Below are positions 18,923-29,092 of a DNA stretch of 64,000 nucleotides, piece after piece. Below the pieces are notes generated by a model. That model saw only the letters and a list, made by a program, of their open reading frames with translations, did not search any database and had not been told where the DNA came from. A program made the translations under genes and the position numbers. Numbering within the stretch: position 1 is the first letter of the stretch; each line of letters opens with the position of its first letter. The DNA comes from Enterobacter oligotrophicus (GTDB lineage: Bacteria; Pseudomonadota; Gammaproteobacteria; Enterobacterales; Enterobacteriaceae): positions 806,001-870,000 of the forward strand of contig NZ_AP019007.1 in NCBI RefSeq assembly GCF_009176645.1, read 5' to 3'.

Positions 18923-21900
18923 ATGAATAAACAATACCAGCGGGTTTTGGTTACTACCCCCCATCCTTTATTGCGACTTGTCTGCCTGGGGCTGATCACC
19001 TTCATTTTTACCCTTTTCTCGCTGGAATTAACCCGCTTTGGCACGCTGCTGGCACCGTTATGGTTCCCCACATCGATCATGATGGTGGCGTTTTACCGTC
19101 ATGCGGGGAAAATGTGGCCCGGCATTGCACTGGCCTGTTCATTCGGCAATATTTTTGCTTCCTGGATGCTCTTTTCCTGGGAGTCCATCAACCTCACCTA
19201 TACCTCGATAAACGTTATTGAGGCTTGTATTGGTGCGTTATTGCTACGCAAATTGCTGCCCTGGTATAACCCGCTGCAAAACCTCAACGACTGGATTCGC
19301 CTGGCAGCAGGCAGCGCCCTGATACCGCCGCTGGTGGGCGGCGTACTGGTTCATTTACTGGTTCCAAGCGCGGACCCACTGCGTAATTTCCTTGTCTGGG
19401 TGTTGTCGGAAACCATCGGTGCGCTGGCGCTGGTGCCGTTAGGCCTGCTGTTTAAACCACATTACCTGCTGCGCCATCGCAACCCAAAACTGCTGCTGGA
19501 AACCCTCGTCACCATGGCCGTGACGCTGGTGCTGTGCTGGGCGGCGATAACCTGGCTGCCGTGGCCCTTTACCTGCGTTATTGTCCTGCTGATGTGGAGC
19601 GCGGTGCGTCTGCCCCGGATGGAAGCCTTCCTGGTGTTTCTGGTCACGGTGATGATGGTGTCACTGATGATGGCGCGCAATCCTATAACCGTGACGCCGC
19701 AAAACCTTCTTGTGACGTTTAATGCTCCGTGGCTGCCATTCCTGATGATGCTGCTGCCCGCCAATATTATGACGATGGTGATGTATGCCTTCCGCGCAGA
19801 ACGCAAACATATCACCGAGAGCGAAGAGCGTTTTCGTAACGCGATGGAATATTCCGCGATTGGTATGGCGCTGGTCGGCATTGATGGCCAGTGGCTGCAG
19901 GCTAACAAGGCCCTGTGTAACTTCCTCGGTTATAGCCAGGCAGAGCTACAGTCCCTCACCTTCCAGCAGCTGACCTGGCCGGAAGATTTGAACACCGATC
20001 TGGAACAGCTTGAACAACTGGTCAACGGGGATATCAACACTTACAGCCTTGAGAAGCGCTACTACACCCGCAACGGGGAAGTGGTCTGGGCGCTGCTCGC
20101 CGTCTCCGTTGTGCGCCATGCCGACGGCACTCCCCTCTATTTTATTGCTCAGATTGAAGACATTAACGACCTGAAGCACACCGAATGGGTTAACAAGCGT
20201 TTGATGGAGCGCATTACACTCGCCAACGAAGCGGGTGGGATCGGCATCTGGGAGTGGGATCTGGTGCCTGACATTATCAGCTGGGATAAGCGGATGTTTG
20301 AGCTGTATGAGATCCCGCCGCACATTAAACCCACGTGGCAGCTCTGGCACGAGGCGATAATACCGGAAGACCGGGCACATGCCGAACAGGTGCTCCGGGA
20401 TTCATTGATGGCGAGGCTGCCGTTTAAGCTCGAATTTCGCATCCGCGTGAAGGAGGGCGTTCGCCATATCCGCTCGCTTGCGAATCGGGTGCTGAATAAA
20501 CAGGGCGAGGTCGAACGTCTGCTCGGCATTAATATGGACATGACCGAGGTTAAGCAGCTTAACGAGGCTCTGTTCCAGGAAAAAGAGCGTCTGCACATTA
20601 CCCTCGACTCCATCGGTGAAGCGGTACTCTGTACCGATATCGACATGAACGTCACCTTTATGAACCCGGTGGCCGAGAAAATGAGCGGCTGGACGCAAAT
20701 CGAGGCAATGGGGCAGCCCATCCTGAAAGTGCTGCACATTACCTTTGGTGAGAAAGGCCCGCTGATGGAAAATATCCACAGCGGTGATATGTCCCGCGCT
20801 GATATCGAACAGGATGTGGTGCTCAACTGCCGCAACGGCGGGTGCTTTGACATCCATTACAGCATCACCCCGCTCAGTACGCTGGACGGGCAAAATATCG
20901 GTTCCGTTCTGGTGATTCAGGACGTCACCGAGTCACGCAAGATGCTGCGCCAGCTGAGCTACAGCGCGTCGCATGATGCTCTCACCCATCTGGCCAATCG
21001 CGTGAGCTTCGAGAGCCATCTCAAACGCCTGCTACAGACGGTTCAGGAGACGCGTCAGCGTCATGCGCTGGTGTTTATCGATCTCGACCGCTTTAAGGCT
21101 GTCAACGACACCGCAGGCCATGCTGCAGGCGATGCCCTGCTCCGTGAACTCTCCTCGCTAATGCTCACCATGCTGCGCTCCAGCGATGTGCTGGCACGTC
21201 TCGGCGGTGATGAGTTTGGCCTGCTGCTGCCGGACTGCAATATTGAAAGCGCGCGCTACATTGCGGGTCGTCTGATCCACGCCATCAACGATTATCACTT
21301 TATGTGGGAGGGTCGCCTGCACCGTATCGGTGCCAGCGCGGGTATCACCCTGATTGACGACACCAATTATCAGGCAGCAGAAGTGATGTCCCAGGCCGAT
21401 ATCGCCTGTTACGCCTCGAAAAACAGCGGTCGCGGCGTGGTGACGGTTTATGAACCCCAGCAGGAAAGAGTCCACAGCACGCGCAGCATGATGTCGCTTG
21501 ATGAGCAGTGGCACATGATTAAAGACAACCATCTGATGATGATAGCCCGCAGCGTCGCGTCCCCTCGCATCCCGGAGAGCAGCAACTTCTGGCTGATCTC
21601 ATTACGCCTGTGGACCAGCCAGGGCGAAGTTCAGGAGGAGCACGCCTTCCGCGCCGGACTGGCAGAGCCTGAACTGCTGCATGCGCTCGACAGACGTATT
21701 TTCAGTGAGTTTTTCCGCACTTATGCAACACAGGTCGCCGCGAAAGGCATGGGCGTTGCGCTTCCGCTCTCTGAAGCCGGTCTGGCCAGCGTCACGCTGG
21801 TTGATGAACTGCTGGATCTGCTGGAGAAAGGCCCATTACCGGGGCGTCTGTTGCATCTGATGATCGCCGTCGATGTGCTGAGCAACCCGGATGAAAACGT

Positions 21901-22252
21901 CCAGCAAAGCCTGCAAAAACTCCGGCACGCGGGCTGCCGGATAATATTGAGCCAGGTAGGGCGCGACATGAGCGTCTTTAACCACCTCAGCGCCAACATG
22001 GCCGATTATCTGATGCTGGACGCGGAAATCGTGAGTAATGTCCACGGGAATCTGATGGATGAGATGATGGTCACCATCATTCAGGGGCACGCTCGCCGCC
22101 TGGGGATGAAAACCATCGCCGGACCGGGCAATCAGCCCATTATGATGGACACGCTCTCCGGCATCGGCATCGATTTTATTTATGGTGATACCATCGCCGA
22201 ACCACAGCCGCTGGAATTACTGCTGAACACCAGCTACTTCGCCATCAACTGA
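18923..22252 (+). CDS. dgcE: Diguanylate cyclase DgcE (YegE), MASE1-PAS-GGDEF-degenerate EAL
   Basis: About 1109 residues. Order: an N-terminal MASE1 membrane sensor with several helices (residues about 15-295), three PAS/PAC modules (about 310-680), a GGDEF cyclase domain with intact LGGDEFGLLLP, and a C-terminal EAL domain without a recognisable EAL signature. It makes c-di-GMP and in E. coli stands at the top of the cascade controlling curli. The ATG at 18923 is preferred because MNKQYQRVL aligns with the E. coli start; an in-frame ATG at 18899 is possible. The 3' end overlaps the convergent alkA by 36 bases. Confidence 0.93.
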   Translation: MNKQYQRVLVTTPHPLLRLVCLGLITFIFTLFSLELTRFGTLLAPLWFPTSIMMVAFYRHAGKMWPGIALACSFGNIFASWMLFSWESINLTYTSINVIEACIGALLLRKLLPWYNPLQNLNDWIRLAAGSALIPPLVGGVLVHLLVPSADPLRNFLVWVLSETIGALALVPLGLLFKPHYLLRHRNPKLLLETLVTMAVTLVLCWAAITWLPWPFTCVIVLLMWSAVRLPRMEAFLVFLVTVMMVSLMMARNPITVTPQNLLVTFNAPWLPFLMMLLPANIMTMVMYAFRAERKHITESEERFRNAMEYSAIGMALVGIDGQWLQANKALCNFLGYSQAELQSLTFQQLTWPEDLNTDLEQLEQLVNGDINTYSLEKRYYTRNGEVVWALLAVSVVRHADGTPLYFIAQIEDINDLKHTEWVNKRLMERITLANEAGGIGIWEWDLVPDIISWDKRMFELYEIPPHIKPTWQLWHEAIIPEDRAHAEQVLRDSLMARLPFKLEFRIRVKEGVRHIRSLANRVLNKQGEVERLLGINMDMTEVKQLNEALFQEKERLHITLDSIGEAVLCTDIDMNVTFMNPVAEKMSGWTQIEAMGQPILKVLHITFGEKGPLMENIHSGDMSRADIEQDVVLNCRNGGCFDIHYSITPLSTLDGQNIGSVLVIQDVTESRKMLRQLSYSASHDALTHLANRVSFESHLKRLLQTVQETRQRHALVFIDLDRFKAVNDTAGHAAGDALLRELSSLMLTMLRSSDVLARLGGDEFGLLLPDCNIESARYIAGRLIHAINDYHFMWEGRLHRIGASAGITLIDDTNYQAAEVMSQADIACYASKNSGRGVVTVYEPQQERVHSTRSMMSLDEQWHMIKDNHLMMIARSVASPRIPESSNFWLISLRLWTSQGEVQEEHAFRAGLAEPELLHALDRRIFSEFFRTYATQVAAKGMGVALPLSEAGLASVTLVDELLDLLEKGPLPGRLLHLMIAVDVLSNPDENVQQSLQKLRHAGCRIILSQVGRDMSVFNHLSANMADYLMLDAEIVSNVHGNLMDEMMVTIIQGHARRLGMKTIAGPGNQPIMMDTLSGIGIDFIYGDTIAEPQPLELLLNTSYFAIN

Positions 22253-23089
22253 GGGTGACCAGCCCTCGGTGTACCAGATATGTAAAAGCGCATAAGAGCG
22301 CCACGGCTGCCAGCGTTCGGCGTAACGACGGATCTGTGCGGGCGTCATGCCGCTGAAGCGTTGTTTAATCAGGTAGTCATCCGGCAGGAAAACATCTTTC
22401 GCCTGCCAGCCGCGCAGGGCCAGATAGCTGGCGGTCCAGCGCCCTATTCCGGGACGCTGCTGTAGCGCTTTCATACCCGCGTCGATGTCCGCAGGCGGTG
22501 AAAGGGGAAATGTCCCGTCGACCACCGACTGCGCCAGATAAATCATCGACTCCGCACGTTTTACCGGCATCCCGAGTGCTTTTAACGCCAGCGGATCGGC
22601 GACAGCCAGCACCTCCGGTGCAGGGAAGCACATATAGCCCGGAGAATCCTTCACCGGTTCACCGTACAGCGCCACGACTCGCGACGTCAGTTTCGCCGCC
22701 ATCGCCACACTGACCAGTTGCCCGAGTATAGCCCGCACACCCTGCTCCCAGGTATCCATTGCCCCCGGCAAACGTAAGCCAGGCCGCGCCGCGCCCAGTT
22801 CGCCCAGCGCGACTGAAATTTGTTGCGGATCGCAGGCGAGATCGAACAGCCGTTCGAGACGGGCAAGGCATGTTTCAGCGACGGGAAGTAACCCTGGGCT
22901 GAGCGTCACATTCAGCGTGCGGTTGATGATATCCGGCGTCACGCGGCATATTCCCTGATGCCCGCCAACGGCGAAACTGCGCTCGTAGTAGTCATCCGTC
23001 ACGGTCTCGACCCCCGCTACCGCACGCGCGCCAAGAAAACCAAACATCCATTGCCAGTCGTAAGGGGGTTGCCAGGTCAGGGTATACAT
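22217..23089 (-). CDS. alkA: 3-methyladenine DNA glycosylase II AlkA
   Basis: 290-residue base-excision glycosylase removing alkylated purines and pyrimidines. N-terminal AlkA domain (MYTLTWQPPYDWQWM), then the helix-hairpin-helix PGIGRWTASYLALRGW and the catalytic Asp in FLPDDYLI. The start at 23089 follows an AAGGAG site; the longer open frame to 23176 does not match the family. The tail (GWSPSVDGEVAGVQQ) extends a few residues beyond E. coli AlkA and overlaps the yegE 3' end. Confidence 0.95.
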   Translation of the reverse strand: MYTLTWQPPYDWQWMFGFLGARAVAGVETVTDDYYERSFAVGGHQGICRVTPDIINRTLNVTLSPGLLPVAETCLARLERLFDLACDPQQISVALGELGAARPGLRLPGAMDTWEQGVRAILGQLVSVAMAAKLTSRVVALYGEPVKDSPGYMCFPAPEVLAVADPLALKALGMPVKRAESMIYLAQSVVDGTFPLSPPADIDAGMKALQQRPGIGRWTASYLALRGWQAKDVFLPDDYLIKQRFSGMTPAQIRRYAERWQPWRSYALLHIWYTEGWSPSVDGEVAGVQQ

Positions 23090-23219
23090 CGCTGCTCCTT
23101 CTGTGTTCTCCACAGCATAAACCGAAAGGCCTTGTTTCGCCTTGCTTTCATATTCCAGTTGTCGCCAGGCGGACATTTCGCTAAAGTCTCGCCCCTTCTC
23201 ACCGGCATGGGGATGTAAT

Positions 23220-24572
23220 GTGTTTATTGGATTCGACTACGGCACCGCAAACTGTTCGGTTGCGGTGATGCAAAACGGGCAACCGCAGCTCCTGAAAATG
23301 GAAAACGAGAGCACGCTGCTGCCGTCAATGCTCTGCGCTCCAACGCGCGAAGCGGTAAGCGAATGGCTTTTTCGCCATCATCAAATCCCGGCCACCGCAG
23401 CAGAAACCCAGGCATTGCTACGCCGGGCGGTCAGTTTTAACCGCGAGGAAGACATTGACGTCACGCCTTCCAGCGTGCAGTTCGGCCTCGCTTCGCTCGG
23501 GCACTACATTGAAGATCCGGAAGAGGTCTACTTCGTCAAATCACCGAAATCCTTCCTGGGAGCCAGCGGCCTGAAGCCACAACAGGTGGCGCTGTTTGAA
23601 GATCTGGTGTGTGCCATGATGCTGCACATCCGTAATCAGGCGCAGAGCCAGGTGCCGGAGGCGATCACGCAGGCGGTAATTGGCCGCCCGATCAACTTCC
23701 AGGGGCTGGGTGGTGACGACGCCAACCAGCAGGCACAGGGGATACTTGAGCGTGCCGCGCACCGGGCAGGCTTCCGCGACGTCGTGTTCCAGTACGAGCC
23801 GGTTGCGGCGGGGCTGGATTTTGAAGCCACCCTGACGGAAGAGAAACGGGTGCTGGTCGTGGATATCGGCGGGGGAACCACGGACTGCTCGCTGCTGCTG
23901 ATGGGCCCACAATGGCACCCACGTCGCGATCGTGAAAACAGCCTGCTGGGGCACAGCGGTTGCCGCGTGGGCGGTAACGATCTGGATATCGCGCTGGCGT
24001 TCAAGAGCCTGATGCCGCTGCTCGGCATGGGCGGGCAAACCGAAAAAGGGATCGCTCTGCCGATTCTGCCGTGGTGGAACGCTATCGCCATCAACGACGT
24101 CCCGGCGCAGAGTGATTTTTACAGCACCGCCAACGGCCGCTTCCTTAACGACATGGTGCGCGATGCCCGTGACGGCGAGAAAGTCGCACTGCTGTACAAA
24201 GTGTGGCGTCAGCGTCTCAGCTACCGCGTGGTGCGTACTGCCGAAGAGAGCAAAATCGCGCTATCGGATCGTCCTGAACATGCGGTGTCGTTGCCGTTTA
24301 TCAGCGATGACCTCGCCACGGCGATTTCTCAGGAAGGGCTGGAAACGGCGCTGACACAGCCACTGCAGCGCATTCTGGAGCAGGTGCAGCTGGCACTGCA
24401 GAACGGCAAAGACAAACCGGATGTCATTTACCTGACCGGCGGTAGCGCCCGTTCGCCGCTGATCAAGAAAGCGCTGGCAGAGCAGTTGCCGGGCATTCCG
24501 ATTGCCGGAGGCGATGACTTTGGCTCCGTAACGGCCGGGCTGGCGCGCTGGGCGCAGGTGATGTTTGGCTAA
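23220..24572 (+). CDS. yegD: Hsp70-like chaperone homologue YegD
   Basis: 450 residues, identical in length to E. coli YegD. An actin/Hsp70-type ATPase: phosphate-1 motif FIGFDYGTANCSVAV at the N-terminus, phosphate-2 VVDIGGGTTDCSLL near residue 210, and adenosine motif YLTGGSARSP near 400. It lacks the long substrate-binding domain of DnaK. The start is read as GTG at 23220 because the family protein begins (M)FIGFDYG and upstream codons are alkA promoter DNA. The physiological role is not established. Confidence 0.92.
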   Translation: MFIGFDYGTANCSVAVMQNGQPQLLKMENESTLLPSMLCAPTREAVSEWLFRHHQIPATAAETQALLRRAVSFNREEDIDVTPSSVQFGLASLGHYIEDPEEVYFVKSPKSFLGASGLKPQQVALFEDLVCAMMLHIRNQAQSQVPEAITQAVIGRPINFQGLGGDDANQQAQGILERAAHRAGFRDVVFQYEPVAAGLDFEATLTEEKRVLVVDIGGGTTDCSLLLMGPQWHPRRDRENSLLGHSGCRVGGNDLDIALAFKSLMPLLGMGGQTEKGIALPILPWWNAIAINDVPAQSDFYSTANGRFLNDMVRDARDGEKVALLYKVWRQRLSYRVVRTAEESKIALSDRPEHAVSLPFISDDLATAISQEGLETALTQPLQRILEQVQLALQNGKDKPDVIYLTGGSARSPLIKKALAEQLPGIPIAGGDDFGSVTAGLARWAQVMFG

Positions 24573-24581
24573 TGCCGCTGT

Positions 24582-24658
24582 GCCGGGTGGCGGCTTCGCC
24601 TTACCCGGCCTACAAAACCCTCGAAAGTAGGCCGGGTAAGCGAAGCGTCACCCGGCTA
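24582..24658. repeat. Pair of REP elements in inverted orientation (BIME)
   Basis: Two GC-rich palindromic units, GCCGGGTGGCGGC...TTACCCGGCC and its inverted counterpart GGCCGGGTAAGCG...CACCCGGC, separated by about 18 bases. This is a classic BIME between yegD and mdtA. Related single units occur at 35725 and 43182. Confidence 0.85.
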
Positions 24659-24687
24659 CACTCAGACAATTCCAGACAGTCTTCCAT

Positions 24688-24705
24688 ATTTCCTCCATTT
24701 TTCTG
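24688..24705 (+). promoter_or_regulatory. Possible BaeR box upstream of mdtA
   Basis: ATTTCCTCCATTTTTCTG shares the CTCCAT core and T-rich left half with the published BaeR box TTTTTCTCCATNATTGGC, but the right half diverges (about 11 of 17 defined positions). It sits about 63 bases before the mdtA start, a sensible place for an activator. Treat as tentative. Confidence 0.35.
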
Positions 24706-24767
24706 CCGTGTTGCCTGACTAAACTAGTATCATTCCCCGAAGTGTTTCAGGATGAGAACGTATAACG

Positions 24768-25970
24768 ATGAAAGGCAGTAACAAATCCCGCTGGGCAATC
24801 GCCGCTGGCATCATTGTGGTGGTCCTTGCCGCCGCCTGGTACTGGCACAGCCAATCCGCGAATTCCACTGCACCCGCAGGTGCCAGCAGCCCGTCACAAC
24901 GCCCAACCGGGGGTGGACGTCACGGAATGCGCGGCGGTGCGCTGGCTCCGGTTCAGGCGGCGACGGCGGTGAATAAAGCCGTTCCGCGTTATCTCTCTGG
25001 TCTGGGCACCATTACCGCCGCTAATACCGTGACGGTGCGCAGCCGCGTTGACGGCCAGCTCATGGCGCTTCACTTCCAGGAAGGCCAGCAGGTTAAAGCG
25101 GGCGATCTGCTGGCGGAAATCGACCCAAGCCAGTTTAAGGTTGCCCTCGCCCAGGCACAGGGTCAGCTCGCCAAAGACAAAGCCACGCTCGCCAACGCGC
25201 AGCGTGATTTAGCACGCTATCAGCAACTGGTGAAAACCAACCTGGTGTCACGCCAGGAACTGGATACCCAGCAGTCGCTGGTCAGCGAGTCTCAGGGCAC
25301 CATCAAAGCCGATGAAGCCGCCGTTGCCAGCGCGCAGTTGCAGCTCGACTGGAGCCGTATTACCGCGCCGATTGACGGCCGCGTCGGCCTGAAGCAGGTC
25401 GATATTGGCAACCAGATTTCCAGCGGCGATACCACGGGCATCGTGGTCATCACCCAGACCCACCCGATTGATTTGGTCTTTACCCTGCCGGAAAGCGAAA
25501 TTGCGACGGTAGTACAGGCGCAAAAAGCCGGAAAAGGGCTGGTGGTTGAAGCCTGGGACCGCACCAACAAACAGAAACTCAGCGAAGGCTCCCTGTTGAG
25601 CCTCGATAACCAGATCGACACCACTACCGGCACCATCAAGCTGAAAGCGCGGTTTAACAATCAGGACGACGCCCTCTTCCCGAACCAGTTTGTGAATGCC
25701 CGGATGCTGGTCGCGACCGAAGAAAACGCGGTGGTGATCCCGACAGCAGCATTACAGATGGGGAGCGAAGGTAACTTCGTCTGGGTGCTGAACAGCGACG
25801 ACAAAGTCAGTAAGCATCTGGTGAAAACCGGGATTCAGGACAGCCAGACGGTGGTGATCAGCGCCGGGCTTTCCGTGGGCGACCGCGTGGTGACCGACGG
25901 CATCGACCGCCTGACCGAAGGTGCCAAAGTCGAAGTGGTACAGCCTGAGAAACAGGGAGCAAAAGCCTGA
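24768..25970 (+). CDS. mdtA: RND efflux periplasmic adaptor MdtA
   Basis: 400-residue membrane-fusion protein linking the MdtB/MdtC pump to the outer-membrane channel TolC. An N-terminal signal/anchor (residues about 9-26, [17 protein letters not shown]), a lipoyl/barrel-sandwich core with a coiled-coil hairpin (about 80-180) and a C-terminal beta-barrel domain are visible. The stop overlaps the mdtB ATG by one base (TGATG). First gene of the mdtABCD-baeSR operon. Confidence 0.96.
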   Translation: MKGSNKSRWAIAAGIIVVVLAAAWYWHSQSANSTAPAGASSPSQRPTGGGRHGMRGGALAPVQAATAVNKAVPRYLSGLGTITAANTVTVRSRVDGQLMALHFQEGQQVKAGDLLAEIDPSQFKVALAQAQGQLAKDKATLANAQRDLARYQQLVKTNLVSRQELDTQQSLVSESQGTIKADEAAVASAQLQLDWSRITAPIDGRVGLKQVDIGNQISSGDTTGIVVITQTHPIDLVFTLPESEIATVVQAQKAGKGLVVEAWDRTNKQKLSEGSLLSLDNQIDTTTGTIKLKARFNNQDDALFPNQFVNARMLVATEENAVVIPTAALQMGSEGNFVWVLNSDDKVSKHLVKTGIQDSQTVVISAGLSVGDRVVTDGIDRLTEGAKVEVVQPEKQGAKA

Positions 25971-28900
25971 TGCAGGTGATGCCACCAGGCTCTACAGGTG
26001 GGCCATCACGCCTGTTTATTATGCGCCCTGTCGCCACGACGCTGTTGATGGTGGCGATCCTGCTTGCCGGGATTATCGGCTATCGCTTCCTGCCCGTCTC
26101 CGCACTGCCGGAGGTGGACTACCCAACGATTCAGGTGGTTACGCTCTATCCGGGTGCCAGCCCGGATGTGGTGACGTCCGCCATTACCGCCCCGCTGGAA
26201 CGTCAGTTTGGCCAGATGTCCGGCCTTAAACAGATGTCCTCACAAAGTTCGGGCGGCGCATCGGTTGTGACGCTGCAGTTCCAGCTGACGCTGTCGCTGG
26301 ACGTCGCCGAGCAGGAGGTACAGGCTGCAATCAACGCCGCCACTAACCTGCTGCCGTCTGACCTGCCTAACCCACCGGTCTACAGCAAAGTCAACCCGGC
26401 GGACCCGCCGATCATGACGCTCGCCGTCACCTCCTCCGCCATGCCGATGACGCAGGTGGAAGACATGGTCGAAACCCGCGTGGCGCAGAAGATTTCCCAG
26501 GTGACCGGCGTGGGCCTGGTGACGCTGGCGGGCGGGCAACGTCCGGCGGTTCGCGTAAAACTTAACGCCCAGGCCATTGCTGCGCTCGGCCTGACCAGCG
26601 AAACCATCCGCACCGCTATCAGCAGCGCCAACGTCAACTCGGCGAAAGGCTCGCTGGACGGCCCGACCCGCGCGGTAACGCTCTCCGCGAACGATCAAAT
26701 GCAGTCTGCCGATGAATACCGTCAGCTGATTGTGGCTTATCAGAACGGCGCGCCGATCCGTCTGGGCGATGTAGCAACCGTTGAGCAAGGTGCGGAAAAC
26801 AGCTGGCTGGGCGCGTGGGCCAACAAACAGCAGGCGATCGTAATGAACGTTCAGCGCCAGCCGGGCGCAAACATCATCGAAACCGCCGACAGCATTCGCA
26901 CGATGCTCCCGCAACTCATTGACAGCCTGCCGAAATCGGTCAGCGTGAAGGTGCTTTCCGACCGCACCACCAATATTCGCGCCTCCGTAACCGACACCCA
27001 GTTTGAGCTGATGCTGGCGATCGCGCTGGTGGTGATGATCATCTACCTGTTCCTGCGTAACGTCCCGGCAACCATCATTCCTGCCGTCGCCGTGCCGCTT
27101 TCTCTGGTTGGCACCTTCGCGGTGATGGTGTTCCTGGATTTTTCGATCAACAACCTGACGCTGATGGCGCTCACCATCGCCACCGGGTTCGTGGTGGACG
27201 ACGCCATCGTCGTGATAGAAAACATCTCGCGCTATATCGAAAAAGGTGAAAAGCCCTTAGCCGCCGCGCTGAAAGGGGCCGGAGAGATCGGCTTTACCAT
27301 CATCTCCCTGACCTTCTCGCTGATCGCGGTGCTGATCCCGCTGCTATTTATGGGCGATATTGTCGGACGTCTGTTCCGCGAATTTGCCGTGACGCTTGCC
27401 GTCGCCATACTGATCTCCGCGGTTGTCTCGCTGACGCTGACGCCAATGATGTGCGCCCGCATGCTGAGCCACGAGTCTTTACGCAAGCAAAACCGCTTCT
27501 CTCGCGCTTCTGAACGGATGTTCGAACGCGTTATTGCAGCTTACGGCCACATGCTGGCGAAAGTGCTGAACCACCCGTGGGCGACGCTTGGCGTGGCGCT
27601 GGGGACGCTGGCATTAAGCGTGATGCTGTGGATTTTCATTCCGAAAGGCTTCTTCCCGATTCAGGATAACGGCATTATTCAGGGTACGCTGCAGGCACCG
27701 CAAACCGTTTCATTTGCCAGTATGGCCCAGCGTCAGCAGCAGGTATCTGAGATCATCATGAAAGATCCGGCTGTGGAGAGCCTGACCTCCTACGTGGGTG
27801 TCGATGGCACTAACCCGTCGCTGAACAGCGCACGTCTGCAGATCAACCTCAAACCGCTTGATGACCGCGACGATCGGGTGAACACGGTGATTGAACGTCT
27901 GCAACAGTCTGTGGCGCGCGTGCCGGGCATTGAGCTGTATCTGCAGCCCATTCAGGATCTCACCATTGATACGCAGGTGAGCCGTACCCAGTACCAGTTC
28001 ACGCTGCAGGCCACTACCCTTGAGGCGCTCAGCACCTGGGTGCCACAACTGGTGGCGAAGCTGAACACATTGCCGCAGGTCTCCGATGTGAGTAGCGACT
28101 GGCAGGATAAAGGCCTGGCAGCGTATGTGAACGTCAACCGCGACACCGCCAGCCGTCTGGGTATTACCATGTCAGACGTCGACAACGCGTTGTATAACGC
28201 CTTTGGCCAGCGGCTGATCTCCACTATCTACACCCAGGCGAACCAGTATCGCGTGGTGCTGGAGCATAACACCGACAACACGCCAGGGCTTGCCGCGCTG
28301 GACTCGGTACGCCTGACCAGCAAAGACGGTGGTATCGTGCCGTTAAGCGCCATTGCTAATGTGGAAGAGCGTTATACGCCGCTGTCGATAAACCATCTGG
28401 ATCAGTTCCCGTCCACCACCATTTCGTTCAACGTACCGGATAATTACTCGCTGGGCGAAGCGGTGGAAGCCATTCTCTCTGCTGAAAAAGATCTGAGCTT
28501 CCCGTCCGATATCCAGACCCAGTTCCAGGGCAGCACCCTGGCATTCCAGGCCGCGCTGGGTAACACCATCTGGCTGATCGTGGCGGCAGTGGTGGCGATG
28601 TACATTGTGCTCGGCGTGCTGTACGAAAGTTTTATCCACCCAATCACCATTCTCTCTACCCTGCCGACCGCAGGTGTGGGGGCGCTGTTGGCGCTGATGC
28701 TGGCGGGCAGCGAGCTGGATGTCATTGCCATTATCGGCATTATCCTGCTTATCGGGATCGTGAAGAAAAACGCCATCATGATGATCGACTTTGCCCTTGC
28801 CGCCGAGCGCGAGCAGGGCATGTCGCCGCGTGATGCCATCTTCCAGGCCTGCCTGCTGCGTTTTCGACCGATCCTGATGACCACGCTGGCCGCGCTACTA

Positions 28901-29092
28901 GGCGCACTGCCGCTGATGCTGAGCACTGGTGTGGGGGCTGAACTGCGCCGCCCTCTGGGGATTGGCATGGTCGGCGGCCTGCTGGTCAGCCAGGTGCTGA
29001 CGCTGTTCACCACGCCGGTCATCTACCTGCTGTTTGACCGTCTTGCGTTGTGGACCAAAAGCCGCTTCCCGAAACGTGAAGAGGAGGCGTAA
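25970..29092 (+). CDS. mdtB: RND multidrug transporter subunit MdtB
   Basis: 1040-residue inner-membrane RND pump protein. MdtB and MdtC assemble as a heterotrimer (B2C) exporting bile salts, novobiocin and other compounds with proton antiport. First membrane helix near residues 17-37, acidic residues in the TM4 segment [13 protein letters not shown], and two large periplasmic loops. Length matches E. coli MdtB. It is followed directly by mdtC. Confidence 0.96.
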   Translation: MQVMPPGSTGGPSRLFIMRPVATTLLMVAILLAGIIGYRFLPVSALPEVDYPTIQVVTLYPGASPDVVTSAITAPLERQFGQMSGLKQMSSQSSGGASVVTLQFQLTLSLDVAEQEVQAAINAATNLLPSDLPNPPVYSKVNPADPPIMTLAVTSSAMPMTQVEDMVETRVAQKISQVTGVGLVTLAGGQRPAVRVKLNAQAIAALGLTSETIRTAISSANVNSAKGSLDGPTRAVTLSANDQMQSADEYRQLIVAYQNGAPIRLGDVATVEQGAENSWLGAWANKQQAIVMNVQRQPGANIIETADSIRTMLPQLIDSLPKSVSVKVLSDRTTNIRASVTDTQFELMLAIALVVMIIYLFLRNVPATIIPAVAVPLSLVGTFAVMVFLDFSINNLTLMALTIATGFVVDDAIVVIENISRYIEKGEKPLAAALKGAGEIGFTIISLTFSLIAVLIPLLFMGDIVGRLFREFAVTLAVAILISAVVSLTLTPMMCARMLSHESLRKQNRFSRASERMFERVIAAYGHMLAKVLNHPWATLGVALGTLALSVMLWIFIPKGFFPIQDNGIIQGTLQAPQTVSFASMAQRQQQVSEIIMKDPAVESLTSYVGVDGTNPSLNSARLQINLKPLDDRDDRVNTVIERLQQSVARVPGIELYLQPIQDLTIDTQVSRTQYQFTLQATTLEALSTWVPQLVAKLNTLPQVSDVSSDWQDKGLAAYVNVNRDTASRLGITMSDVDNALYNAFGQRLISTIYTQANQYRVVLEHNTDNTPGLAALDSVRLTSKDGGIVPLSAIANVEERYTPLSINHLDQFPSTTISFNVPDNYSLGEAVEAILSAEKDLSFPSDIQTQFQGSTLAFQAALGNTIWLIVAAVVAMYIVLGVLYESFIHPITILSTLPTAGVGALLALMLAGSELDVIAIIGIILLIGIVKKNAIMMIDFALAAEREQGMSPRDAIFQACLLRFRPILMTTLAALLGALPLMLSTGVGAELRRPLGIGMVGGLLVSQVLTLFTTPVIYLLFDRLALWTKSRFPKREEEA

